This document shows positions 1 through 8,204 of a DNA stretch of 37,833 bases, in pieces. Made by a program: the position numbers and the translations under genes. Numbering within the stretch: position 1 is the first letter of the stretch; every line of letters begins with the position of its first letter. The DNA is from Aquiflexum sp041751335 (lineage in GTDB: Bacteria > Bacteroidota > Bacteroidia > Cytophagales > Cyclobacteriaceae), in assembly GCF_041751335.1 (NCBI RefSeq), contig NZ_JBGSXS010000184.1, positions 1-37,833 of the forward strand, in the 5' to 3' direction. The notes beneath the pieces are model-generated. The model made no database searches, was not told the origin of the DNA, and saw only the letters and a list, made by a program, of their open reading frames with translations.

Positions 1-35
1 GAAAGACTTGCAATTTTCATGTTATATAAAATAAA

Positions 36-68
36 ATTTTAGGAAAAGGCCTGACCTTTTCCTAAAAT
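36..68 (-). terminator. Rho-independent terminator of the cold-shock gene
   Basis: A perfect 14-bp inverted repeat (36-49 with 55-68) encloses a 5-base loop. Read on the minus strand, it is followed by a T-rich stretch (positions 35 down to about 30). It lies just downstream of the minus-strand cold-shock gene. The stem is flanked by A/T on both sides, so it could also stop transcripts arriving from the left. Confidence 0.8.
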
Positions 69-105
69 CCTAAATAAAAATGTCCTTTTGTTAACAGATA
101 ATTTA

Positions 106-555
106 TTACTTCACCAATTTCACCTCAATAGCGCTCAGGCCTTTAGGTGTTTTTTCGGTTTCATAAGTTACCTTGTCATTTTCTTTGATTGGGTCAATAC
201 AGGCCTTGAAGTGAACAAATAGACTTTCTTGGGTCTGATCGTCTTTGATGAAGCCATAGCCTTTTGAGTCATTAAAAAATGTCACTTTACCTGTTTTGGG
301 AAGACCTTCATCTTCACCCTCTACTTGCTTTGAAGTACCGATCTGAATACTTTCAACGTCAATCTTTTTCTTTTTGGTAGGGTCAGGTGGAGTTGAAGTG
401 ATATTGCCATCCTCATCTACATAGGCGATCATATCTTCATAGTCGGCAGTTTCATTGGATTTACGTGCCTCTTTCTTTTCTTCCTTTTCCTTTTTCTTTT
501 TAAGTCTTAATTTTTCTTTTTCCTTTTTATTGAAGGTTTCTCTTGATTTTGACAT
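106..555 (-). CDS. Cold-shock-domain protein with Lys/Glu-rich N-terminus
   Basis: The C-terminal third (about residues 85-149 of 149) is a cold-shock domain, with RNP1 KGYGFI at 98-103 and RNP2 LFVHF at 112-116. Such OB-folds bind single-stranded RNA or DNA and melt secondary structure. Residues 10-32 are almost entirely Lys, Glu and Arg, probably a charged helix. Residues 38-85 are acidic and low-complexity. Classic CspA proteins have about 70 residues, so the first half is an added tail that may bind nucleic acid or ribosomes (inference). The gene stands alone, with a strong terminator after it and a hairpin in its leader (613-643). The start at 555 is the only Met before the charged region. 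Confidence 0.9.
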   Translation of the reverse strand: MSKSRETFNKKEKEKLRLKKKKEKEEKKEARKSNETADYEDMIAYVDEDGNITSTPPDPTKKKKIDVESIQIGTSKQVEGEDEGLPKTGKVTFFNDSKGYGFIKDDQTQESLFVHFKACIDPIKENDKVTYETEKTPKGLSAIEVKLVK

Positions 556-612
556 TCAGTAATTTATCTAATTAAACATTTTTTTATCTAAAAAATTTAT
601 ACTTCTAATCTC

Positions 613-643
613 TTACATTTTGGATCAACATCCAAAAATGTAA
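613..643 (-). promoter_or_regulatory. Inverted repeat in the leader of the cold-shock gene
   Basis: Arms 613-625 and 630-643 pair along 13 bases with a single one-base bulge, around the loop CAAC. The hairpin lies 58-88 bases upstream of the cold-shock start, in the gap from xdhC, where it could be part of the 5' leader or an operator. A sequence matching the Bacteroidota -7 element (TATTTTTG on the minus strand, 662-655) sits just upstream, but I found no convincing -33 element. Function is inferred from position only. Confidence 0.4.
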
Positions 644-821
644 TGGATGAATTGCAAAAATACCATGAAATTCTGTGCATTCCCTAATTTATGTTAAAAG
701 TATTTGATTTAAACAGTCTAAGTAAATATCTAAATAAAAACCTCAGCCCACTATAAATATAAATAGTATCTTTTCACTGGTTTTTTTAGCTTAGTTGATA
801 TATTTAAATCTCAAAAAATCC

Positions 822-1943
822 ATGAAAGAACTCCAACAAATCATCCAAGGATACGAAAAAAGCAAAACTAGAAATCAAAGTACAGCCTTAGCAACTGTGG
901 TCAAAGTGGATGGTTCTGCCTACAGAAGACCCGGAGCTAGGATGTTGGTTACAGAAGACGGAGAACTTACAGGTGCAATTAGTGGGGGCTGCCTTGAAGG
1001 TGATGCTTTAAGAAAAGCGCAGTCGGTCATTTTTCAGCAACGATCTATGGTGGTAACCTACGATACCACTGATGAGGATGATCAGAAATTTGGTGTGGGC
1101 TTAGGATGCAACGGTATCATTCAGGTTTTGATAGAACCGATCGATATTAATGACAAAGAAAATCCTGTTGAATTATTAAAAACAGCTTTAAGCGAAAGAC
1201 AATCGAGTAATTTGGTCACTATTTTTTCTTTAAAGAATTCCCGGTCTGAACAAATAGGTACAAAAATTCTGAAAAAAGGGAAAATCATACATGGTTCCCT
1301 AGAAAAAATAGAAAATGGATTATTAAATCAAATTCATGATGAATTAACATATAATATTGATAAACAGTCAAATATAATAATCAATTATTCTGAACATGAT
1401 GATGTTTTTGTATTTTATGAAAGTATCAAACCACCTGTGCAAATTTTCCTTTTTGGTGCGGGTAATGACACAATTCCATTGGCAAAAATGGCAGCAATAT
1501 TAGGATGGCAGATTCAATTGATAGATGGAAGAAAAAACCACGCTACCAAAGAAAGATTTCCGGATGCATCCACAATTATAACTGGATCTCCTTCAGAAGT
1601 GGTTCAGCATCTTCAACCTGATTCCAATTCGGTGGCTTTGCTGATGACGCATAATTTTGAATATGAATTGGAGGTATTAGGTCACCTAATTTCGTATAAC
1701 TTACCCTATGTGGGAATTTTAGGGCCAAAGAAAAAGACCGAAAAACTTATTTCCAGGTTATCAGAAAAAGGAATCAAGATTTCCACAGAAAATATATATG
1801 CACCGACAGGATTAAACCTCGGAGCTGAAGGTTCTGAGGAAATCGCTTTATCTGTTCTTGCTGAGATTAAAGCAGTGCTAAATAATAAGAAACCATTTTT
1901 TCTGAGAGACAAGTCTGGTCCAATACATGAAGAAGAATTATGA
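822..1943 (+). CDS. xdhC: XdhC/CoxI family molybdenum cofactor maturation protein
   Basis: This 373-residue protein has the two XdhC parts. The N-terminal XdhC/CoxI domain includes GAISGGCLEGDA. The C-terminal Rossmann-like XdhC_C domain begins at IFLFGAGNDT and ends with a conserved APTGLNLGAEGSEEIA segment. XdhC proteins bind molybdenum cofactor, help its sulfuration and insert it into xanthine-dehydrogenase-type enzymes. I chose ATG at 822; the frame is open from a TTG at 795, but that adds nine residues without family similarity. The stop overlaps the next gene by 4 bases (ATGA), indicating translational coupling. The likely client is the hydrolase-type enzyme at 4438-7058. Confidence 0.9.
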   Translation: MKELQQIIQGYEKSKTRNQSTALATVVKVDGSAYRRPGARMLVTEDGELTGAISGGCLEGDALRKAQSVIFQQRSMVVTYDTTDEDDQKFGVGLGCNGIIQVLIEPIDINDKENPVELLKTALSERQSSNLVTIFSLKNSRSEQIGTKILKKGKIIHGSLEKIENGLLNQIHDELTYNIDKQSNIIINYSEHDDVFVFYESIKPPVQIFLFGAGNDTIPLAKMAAILGWQIQLIDGRKNHATKERFPDASTIITGSPSEVVQHLQPDSNSVALLMTHNFEYELEVLGHLISYNLPYVGILGPKKKTEKLISRLSEKGIKISTENIYAPTGLNLGAEGSEEIALSVLAEIKAVLNNKKPFFLRDKSGPIHEEEL

Positions 1944-2536
1944 AATCTCTCAAAACAGGAATCATTATTCTAGCAGCAGGGAGCTCTTCCCGACTTGGTC
2001 AGCCAAAGCAATTACTTTTATATAAAGGAAAAACTTTGATCATTAAGGCAATAGAGACGGCTCTTTGGAGCAGCGCCCATGCTTGTGTTTTAATCCTTGG
2101 TGCCAACTTCGAATCAATAACAAAAGTAGTCCAGAACACAAATGTTGACATAATTATCAATCATGATTGGGAAAAAGGTATGGCTTCTGGCATGCAAAAA
2201 GGTTTGGACTTTTTAGAAAAAAAACTTGCTCCAGATCAGGTAATCTTAATGCTTTGCGATCAACCTTTTGTTGATTCTGAACTCCTCAACAATTTGATCA
2301 ATAAGCAAACTGAAACCGGAAAAGGGATTATTGCTAGCCACTACAATGGAATATCTGGCGTGCCAGTTCTCTTTTCAAGTATATACTTTTCTGAGTTATA
2401 TGACCTAAAAGGTTCAGAAGGAGCTAAAAAAGTACTTTATAAGCATTCTGGCGATTTGGCAATAGTTGATTTTCCTGATGCTGCCATTGATATTGATACG
2501 CTGGAGGATTATGAGAAATTAAAGAAAGGTAGTTAG
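1940..2536 (+). CDS. mocA: MobA/MocA-like molybdenum cofactor nucleotidyltransferase
   Basis: This is a 198-residue NTP-transferase-fold protein. The nucleotide-binding signature LAAGSSSRLGQPK lies at residues 11-23, and a metal-binding LMLCDQPFVD segment near the middle is typical of MobA-like domains. MocA proteins attach CMP to molybdopterin to give the dinucleotide cofactor used by many xanthine-dehydrogenase-family enzymes. The start overlaps xdhC by 4 bases, so the two are co-translated. The stop codon overlaps the stop of the convergent cysteine desulfurase at 2533-2536. CMP versus GMP specificity cannot be settled by eye; the partnership with an IorAB-type enzyme favours CMP. Confidence 0.85.
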   Translation: MKSLKTGIIILAAGSSSRLGQPKQLLLYKGKTLIIKAIETALWSSAHACVLILGANFESITKVVQNTNVDIIINHDWEKGMASGMQKGLDFLEKKLAPDQVILMLCDQPFVDSELLNNLINKQTETGKGIIASHYNGISGVPVLFSSIYFSELYDLKGSEGAKKVLYKHSGDLAIVDFPDAAIDIDTLEDYEKLKKGS

Positions 2537-3678
2537 AGACCTCTAAGTGCTTTTATTACTTTCTCAATGTAGTAAGCGGCATACTCAATATCCTTTTCAG
2601 AAGTATCTTTCCCCAAACTGAATCTAATGGAGGCCCTTCCCAAATCGGATTCAAGACCCATAGCAGCCAAAACATGAGAAGGCTTGGGTAAAATACTGGT
2701 ACACGCTGATCCTGAGCTAACCGCTATTTCTTTATTGACTCTTCTGAGCAATTCTTCCCCTTCTACACCTGAAAATGCGATATTGCTGACATGGGAAAGT
2801 CTTTTGGTCTGACTTCCGTTTAAAAAAGCTCCTTTTATACTTAATAATCTTTTTTCCAGTTTATCTCTTATGAATCCCAACTTTTCTGCATTTTCATTCA
2901 AATCATTAAACCTTAATTGTGCAGCTTTTCCAAAGCCTACAATCCCGGGTACATTCAAAGTTCCACTTCTAAAACCCTTCTCATGTCCTCCCCCTTCAAT
3001 CAATGCCAATGGTTTGGGTAAATGATGGTTGTGTCGGATGTAAAGAGCCCCAACTCCTTTTGGTCCATACATCTTGTGGGCAGAGATAGCCATTAAATGT
3101 ATTCCTTTAGTCAAAATCGGAATCTTACCTGCCGCTTGAACTGCATCAGTAAAAAGTATAAGGTCACGCTCCTCGGCTATTTTCATCAATTCTGTCATGG
3201 GATGAAGTAAACCTGTTTCATTGTTTGCCCACATGAAAGCAAGCATTTTGGTATGAGGAAGAATTTCAGATTTTAAACCATCCAAATCTATCTCACCAAA
3301 TTTATTAACAGAAAGGTAAGTCACTTCTGCACCTTTTGACTCCAAATACCTGAAAGTATCCAAAACTGCTTTGTGCTCTGTTTTGCAGGTGATATAATGT
3401 TGTTTATGTCCCTGATAAAATTCGAAAATACCTTTCAATGCCAGGTTAATGGACTCGGTGGCTCCGGATGTAAAAACGATTTCCTTTGTTTTGGCACCTA
3501 TAAGATTGGCAATATGCTCCCTAGAAGTCTCCACTGCATCTTCTGCCATCCAACCATAAGGATGACTCTTGCTCGCTGCATTGCCAAAATGGTGACCAAA
3601 CCAAGGCATCATGGCTTCTATTACTTCCTTATCACAGGGAGTCGTTGAATTGTAGTCTAAATAAATAGGGTATTTCAT
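2533..3678 (-). CDS. Cysteine desulfurase (NifS/IscS family)
   Basis: This 381-residue PLP enzyme removes sulfur from cysteine to form a protein persulfide. The PLP lysine is K202 in SAHKMYGPKG and the persulfide-forming cysteine is C326 in SSGSACTS. LDYNSTTP near the N-terminus and SGATESINLALKG at 71-83 are family signatures. The SGSAC loop and NifS-like length point to the IscS/NifS class rather than SufS. It lies between the molybdenum maturation genes and the molybdenum enzyme. In Rhodobacter capsulatus, XdhC works with a NifS-type desulfurase to sulfurate the cofactor, so this gene may do the same (inference). A general Fe-S or tRNA thiolation role is also possible. Confidence 0.9.
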   Translation of the reverse strand: MKYPIYLDYNSTTPCDKEVIEAMMPWFGHHFGNAASKSHPYGWMAEDAVETSREHIANLIGAKTKEIVFTSGATESINLALKGIFEFYQGHKQHYITCKTEHKAVLDTFRYLESKGAEVTYLSVNKFGEIDLDGLKSEILPHTKMLAFMWANNETGLLHPMTELMKIAEERDLILFTDAVQAAGKIPILTKGIHLMAISAHKMYGPKGVGALYIRHNHHLPKPLALIEGGGHEKGFRSGTLNVPGIVGFGKAAQLRFNDLNENAEKLGFIRDKLEKRLLSIKGAFLNGSQTKRLSHVSNIAFSGVEGEELLRRVNKEIAVSSGSACTSILPKPSHVLAAMGLESDLGRASIRFSLGKDTSEKDIEYAAYYIEKVIKALRGL

Positions 3679-3756
3679 GTATTTCCCAATGTAAAACCTT
3701 TGGCTTATTCAAGCAAAATATTTAACGAATTACGACTAAATTAACTAATTTTGAAT

Positions 3757-4113
3757 ATGCATGAAACTTGGAAATTTGATATTTCAACATCTGATGATGA
3801 TAGAAGTCTTAAAGACGTTATGAAGGAACTCCTTCTTGAAAACCAAAAGGATATGGGGATTTTTCTTTCTTATTATTATAAAAAAGATGGTGCTATAACA
3901 GAGGGAGTTCAATTATATGGACCTATTAACTTTGTGAAGGAATACAGTGGCGATTTCCTTGTTGATTTTGAATTGATATTTTATAATGCCTGCCTCAACA
4001 TCCATGAGCAAAACAAAGAAAAAATGAAAATCCAGTTTGAAATTGACCTGGATTCAAAGGAACTTATTCTAATAGGGCCATATTGGCCGGAGAGGGAAAT
4101 GGATGAGATTTGA
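3757..4113 (+). CDS. Conserved small protein of unknown function
   Basis: This protein of about 118 residues has no signal peptide or membrane segment and no motif I recognise. It alternates short strands and amphipathic helices and is acidic overall, consistent with a small cytosolic alpha/beta protein. The ATG at 3757 is preferred over an in-frame TTG at 3751. It is divergent from the cysteine desulfurase (78-base gap), so it probably has its own promoter in 3679-3756. Nothing in the context proves a molybdenum-related role. Confidence 0.6.
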   Translation: MHETWKFDISTSDDDRSLKDVMKELLLENQKDMGIFLSYYYKKDGAITEGVQLYGPINFVKEYSGDFLVDFELIFYNACLNIHEQNKEKMKIQFEIDLDSKELILIGPYWPEREMDEI

Positions 4114-4437
4114 AGAAGCCGTAAGACATTAGATATTAGACTAAAATCAACTCTAAATCAGAAAAGCATTTTTTTTTGCAGATATTTTAAAAACATGAAG
4201 AAACATAATTGTGAAGCATGAAATTTTACACCTACAACAACTTAATTCTGAGGTACAACCTCAATGATCTCAAAAACATACTCAAAATTTTAAACAGGAT
4301 AAAAGTTTATTGAAGAAAATGAGTTTGGTTTCATAACTCAACCTTGACGAGAAAGTCATCTCAAGTCTAATGTCTCAAATATAATGTCTCAAAAAAAAAC
4401 CTTCCCAATAGCAAAACCACTGGGAAGGTCCGATAAT
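4114..4437. other. Convergent intergenic region with degenerate 7-base repeats
   Basis: There is no plausible gene here; the region separates two convergent genes. At 4124-4142 there are heptamers AGACATT, AGATATT, AGACTAA-like. At 4364-4391 the complementary pattern appears (AGTCTAATGTCT, then TAATGTCTCAAA twice at 14-base spacing), so the two ends could pair over about 240 bases. The right end holds the terminator of the molybdenum enzyme gene. Confidence 0.5.
4391..4429 (-). terminator. Rho-independent terminator of the molybdenum hydroxylase operon
   Basis: A 9-bp stem (4399-4407 with 4421-4429, ACCTTCCCA/TGGGAAGGT) has a 13-base loop. On the minus strand it is followed by a run of nine T. 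It begins nine bases after the stop codon at 4438 and fits a standard intrinsic terminator. Confidence 0.9.
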
Positions 4438-6597
4438 CTAAGTTCTCTTGATCTGTAATTTGATGTCTGAGAACTCTTTTTGTTCAATAAATGGTTGAGT
4501 TCTGATCCTTCGCCCTGTTGCTGCAAATATTGCATTGGCGATTGCACCACCTGTTGGAGGTAGAGCAGGCTCTCCCAAACCAGTAGGTGAAAAACCACTG
4601 TCTACAAAGTGAACATCCACTTCTGGTACCTCTTTCATTCTAATCAACCTATAGGTATCAAAATTTCTTTGCCTTGGAAGACCATTTTCGAAAGTCATAT
4701 TGGTAAACATGGCGTGACCCATTCCATCCACGATTCCTCCTCTTACTTGTTGGTTTGCTCCTGTTGGATGGACTACTGTGCCACAATCGGTGACAGCAGT
4801 GATTTTTTTCAAGACAGGCTGGCCATTTTCCATTTCTATATTAGCAACTTGGGCAACGTAGGACCTATGCGAGAAATACACACTAAATCCCTGCATTACC
4901 TCTTTATTTTTACCCCAATTGGATTTGTCTGCAGCTGTTTGGATAACCCCGCGCATTCTATCTATATCATAATGAATTTCACCAACAGGATTGTTTTTGG
5001 CCCTATCTAAGAGATCCAATCTCAATTTTACAGGGTCTTTTTTGCCTGCCAAAGCCACTTCATCCAAAAATGATTGCTCTGCATAGGCCAAGAAATTTGT
5101 AATAGGAGCTCTCCATGCATTTGTGGTGATGGTGGATTTATGCTCCACGTTTTCTATCAGGAGATTTTCAACCGAACCAGAAGGGAAGTTATTTTCCCTT
5201 GTGGAATTACCTGCATTGATGCCAACACCTCGGAGTTTATATCCAATCATATTTCCCTGATCGTCCAAAGCTGCTTGGAATCTATATCTTACTGCGGGTC
5301 TGTATGCACCGCCAGTTATATCATCCTCGCGACTCCAGGTTACCTTTACAGGCTTATCTAGTATTTTTGATAATTCTACTGCTTCTACCACAAAATCAGC
5401 TGCCAGTCTCCTACCAAAACCGCCTCCTAGTCTGGTTAATTCAACTGTGATATTTTCCACTGGAATGTCAAGCAATTTTGCAGTCTCCATTCTTGCCCTG
5501 TCCGGTGTTTGAGTGGGGCCGACGAGTTCTGCTTTATCACCTTTTACATGTGCAAAGAAATTCTGTGGCTCCATGGGAGAATGCGATAAAAATGGACATT
5601 GGTACTCACTGGTGACTACTTGGGCGGCATTCTTGAATGCCGACTCCACATCACCGTCCTTACGCATGACCTTGGCATTTTTACTTTCGAGCAGTTCTTT
5701 GAATATGCGATCATGATCAAAACTACTTTCTATGGTTCCATCAGGCTCATATTCTATTCTTAATTTGTTTTTCGCTTTCATCAGCGGCCAGGTGGTCTCT
5801 CCTATTACAGCTACATTGTTTTTGAATACAATTACATCTGAAACCCCAGCAACAGAACGTGCAGCAGAATCATCCACTGATTTAATTTTCATACCGAAAG
5901 GAGGCCTGGTAACCATCGCATTGACCATGCCCTCTCTATAAAAATCCAGACCAAATAAAGGTTGGCCTGTATAAAGTTCTTTCCCTTTTACATTTTTTAT
6001 AGGAGTTCCTATAATTTTAAAATCTTTAGGATCCTTTAAAGTTACTTCATCAGGAGCTGTCAGTTTTGATGCATCTGTGACCATTTCTCCATAAGAGAAT
6101 TTTTTGGTTCCGTTGTGAAATATCTGTCCGTTTTCAGTAGTCAATTCAGAGGCAGGAACTCCAAGCTTTTCAGCGGCTGCAGCTACTAAAAGATGTCTGG
6201 CAGTCGCACCGGCTTTCCTCAACCTATCCCATGAATGTGGCATAGCTCCGGATCCTCCAGTAACCTGTCGGTCATATTTTTCATTGTCCAAAGCTGCTTG
6301 AAATACCCTTACTTTGCTCCAATCTGCATCAAGTTCTTCAGCAACAATCATCGGAAATGAAGTGATGATATTTTGACCTAACTCGGGGTTGGGTGAATAT
6401 ATAACCACATCACCTGTTGGAGAAATGGATAGATAGGCATTGAAATCATGAACTTGCGAAAGCACTTCCTCATCAGAGAGTACCTGGATTTTGGGTGAAT
6501 CACAGCTTGCCCAATTGAAACCGATAAATAAACCTCCCGCTGTAGTTCCAGCAATTTTAAGGAAGTCTCTCCTATTTGTTTTTGTTAGATTTGCCAT
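4438..6597 (-). CDS. Molybdopterin-binding subunit, isoquinoline-1-oxidoreductase-like (IorB type)
   Basis: This 719-residue large subunit belongs to the xanthine-dehydrogenase superfamily. A Tat signal (RRDFLK at 9-14, then a hydrophobic stretch ending at C32) predicts export. An aldehyde-oxidase-type a/b hammerhead lies at about 205-290, followed by two molybdopterin-binding domains with GGGFGRR near the centre. The C-terminal GLGEPALPP carries the family's catalytic base, E676. IorB-type enzymes hydroxylate N-heterocycles or oxidise aldehydes; the substrate here is unknown. It is translated just after the 2Fe-2S subunit (2-base gap). No cytochrome c electron acceptor, common in related operons, is present nearby. 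Confidence 0.9.
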   Translation of the reverse strand: MANLTKTNRRDFLKIAGTTAGGLFIGFNWASCDSPKIQVLSDEEVLSQVHDFNAYLSISPTGDVVIYSPNPELGQNIITSFPMIVAEELDADWSKVRVFQAALDNEKYDRQVTGGSGAMPHSWDRLRKAGATARHLLVAAAAEKLGVPASELTTENGQIFHNGTKKFSYGEMVTDASKLTAPDEVTLKDPKDFKIIGTPIKNVKGKELYTGQPLFGLDFYREGMVNAMVTRPPFGMKIKSVDDSAARSVAGVSDVIVFKNNVAVIGETTWPLMKAKNKLRIEYEPDGTIESSFDHDRIFKELLESKNAKVMRKDGDVESAFKNAAQVVTSEYQCPFLSHSPMEPQNFFAHVKGDKAELVGPTQTPDRARMETAKLLDIPVENITVELTRLGGGFGRRLAADFVVEAVELSKILDKPVKVTWSREDDITGGAYRPAVRYRFQAALDDQGNMIGYKLRGVGINAGNSTRENNFPSGSVENLLIENVEHKSTITTNAWRAPITNFLAYAEQSFLDEVALAGKKDPVKLRLDLLDRAKNNPVGEIHYDIDRMRGVIQTAADKSNWGKNKEVMQGFSVYFSHRSYVAQVANIEMENGQPVLKKITAVTDCGTVVHPTGANQQVRGGIVDGMGHAMFTNMTFENGLPRQRNFDTYRLIRMKEVPEVDVHFVDSGFSPTGLGEPALPPTGGAIANAIFAATGRRIRTQPFIEQKEFSDIKLQIKRT

Positions 6598-6599
6598 GA

Positions 6600-7058
6600 T
6601 TATTTAAGTTTTGCTGCCATTGCTACTGCTTCTCTAATTTTGTGGTAAGTACCACATCTGCATAGATTCCTGTTCATCACATTCTCTATTTCTTCCAAAG
6701 AAGGATTGGGATTTTTTTTCAGGAAAGCAGATGCTGTCATAATTTGGCCTGTCTGGCAATAGCCACATTGCGCCACATCAACATCGGCCCATGCTTTTTG
6801 CACAGGATGGTCTCCATTTTCTGATAAACCTTCAATCGTAGTTATTTTATCTGATCCAACACTGGAAACTGGTAAAGTACAGGAATATACTGCCTCATCA
6901 TTCAGATGGACCATACAAGCACCGCATTGGGCGATCCCGCAGGAATATTTGGTACCTACAAGACCCAAGTGGTCCCTTAAAACCCAAAGTAAAGGTGTGT
7001 CATCATCGACATCCACTTGATGCTCTTGGCCATTAATTCGAAGTTTGAAATTTGCCAT
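6600..7058 (-). CDS. 2Fe-2S subunit of the molybdenum hydroxylase (IorA type)
   Basis: This 152-residue small subunit carries two 2Fe-2S clusters. The plant-ferredoxin-type cluster uses C40, C45, C48 and C60; the all-helical cluster uses C98, C101, C133 and C135. This is the standard electron-transfer module between molybdopterin and an external acceptor. It has no signal peptide, while its partner has a Tat signal, so the folded complex probably crosses the membrane together (inference from known Tat hitchhiking). It is the first gene of a two-gene operon. The XdhC, MocA and desulfurase genes next door are likely maturation factors. Confidence 0.93.
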   Translation of the reverse strand: MANFKLRINGQEHQVDVDDDTPLLWVLRDHLGLVGTKYSCGIAQCGACMVHLNDEAVYSCTLPVSSVGSDKITTIEGLSENGDHPVQKAWADVDVAQCGYCQTGQIMTASAFLKKNPNPSLEEIENVMNRNLCRCGTYHKIREAVAMAAKLK

Positions 7059-7367
7059 TTGTCTTATTTTAATGGTGAATTTTTAAATTTAATGAATATG
7101 TGTGTCCTTTCTAGTTCGATAGCATACTATTATTAAAGGAATTTGATAAAGTATAAAATTGTTTCCTTGAATGGAATAAAAGGTTTTTTATAAAGCTTAA
7201 TATTTAGAATTTTTCATAAGCTAGTACAAAACCCGTTTTGAAATTTATCTAAAGTTAAGTTTCCATTTTCTTGATTATTAGCTCGTTAATATTTAAATTT
7301 TAACCTTATATAGTTTCTTTTTATTACCTCTACCATATTTGGAAACATTTTATCTTTAAAAAGCAAA
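7059..7367. other. Divergent intergenic region
   Basis: This AT-rich gap lies between two divergent operons and must hold promoters for both. I saw no exact match to the Bacteroidota TTTG / TAnnTTTG promoter at proper spacing, and no gene, RNA or strong hairpin. TTTG at 7339 and TATCTTTA at 7350 precede the plus-strand operon but are only about 8 bases apart. Confidence 0.4.
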
Positions 7368-8204
7368 ATGAAAAAATTTGCTGCACTTTTAATTATTGCG
7401 CTGGTTGCCATCATTGTATTGGTACTGTTCACCAATCCAAATCTATTTGGCAAGGCATGGTTGTATGTTATAGGTTTTATTGGGTATGTGGTTGTCTTGG
7501 TGGAAAATGGATTTAAGAAAATCGCTGGGGCTTTTTCGGGTTCAAAAGAAAGTAAAACTGATGGTTTTCCCCTACCACATGTTGATAAAAACAACGATTC
7601 TCAAGTCATTGAGCAAAAAACCAAAGAAATTTCAGCCTTAAATCAGAAAATAAAAGATCTTGAAATAAAGCTTCAGCAGTCTAAAATAGAAGAAGGAACT
7701 CTTCTGGGAAAATGTACACTGACAGTTTTGCGATATATAGATGATGGAGAAACGACATTAGGACTTATTTTTCTTAGAAATAAATTTTTTGCTTATACCC
7801 TGGAGGATACCCATCAAGACGAAAAAGTGAGGGGAAAAACAAGAATATCCGCTGGCATTTACAACATTGGTTACAGTCCTGTTGATCCAGCCCACTCAAG
7901 GATAACCAGAGATTACTTAAGAGATTTCCAACCATGGTTTACTAGACACCTTCACCTAAGAAATGTTCCTGAATTTGAAGGTATTTATATCCATGTGGGC
8001 AATTATCATGAAAATACAGAAGGTTGCATCTTAATAGCTGACGGAGTAACCGCAGGCACAAGCCGTAAATCCCTTCGGAATTCAAGAGATGCTTACCAAA
8101 GATTTTATAAAATTATAGCCGCTCTTCTCGATTCCAATGAACATGTAAATATTCAAATACTCAACGAAGATTGGTTTGATCGAAGTAAACTGACATCACT
8201 ATGA
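7368..8204 (+). CDS. Membrane-anchored DUF5675 protein
   Basis: This 278-residue protein has two hydrophobic segments (about 4-22 and 29-45), a coiled-coil stretch (about 78-110) and a C-terminal DUF5675-like domain (about 116-225). The domain has TLEDTHQDEKVRGKTRI, a DUF5675-type signature, and YIHVGNYHENTEGC with H209 and C220. That His...GlyCys arrangement resembles the active site of YkuD L,D-transpeptidases, but enzymatic activity is only inference. Positive charges after the second segment suggest the domain faces the cytoplasm. The stop overlaps the following muramidase gene by 4 bases, and it is the first gene of a tightly coupled four-gene operon. Confidence 0.75.
   Translation: MKKFAALLIIALVAIIVLVLFTNPNLFGKAWLYVIGFIGYVVVLVENGFKKIAGAFSGSKESKTDGFPLPHVDKNNDSQVIEQKTKEISALNQKIKDLEIKLQQSKIEEGTLLGKCTLTVLRYIDDGETTLGLIFLRNKFFAYTLEDTHQDEKVRGKTRISAGIYNIGYSPVDPAHSRITRDYLRDFQPWFTRHLHLRNVPEFEGIYIHVGNYHENTEGCILIADGVTAGTSRKSLRNSRDAYQRFYKIIAALLDSNEHVNIQILNEDWFDRSKLTSL

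Noticed and set aside
703..734. TTTG then TATCTAAA as an xdhC promoter
   Set aside because: The -33 half fits, but the -7 half matches too few consensus positions for confidence.
4389..4598. 69-codon minus-strand frame
   Set aside because: It lies mostly inside the molybdenum hydroxylase gene in another frame and crosses its terminator.
7286..7594. 102-codon minus-strand frame
   Set aside because: It is antisense to the DUF5675 gene and has no recognisable features.
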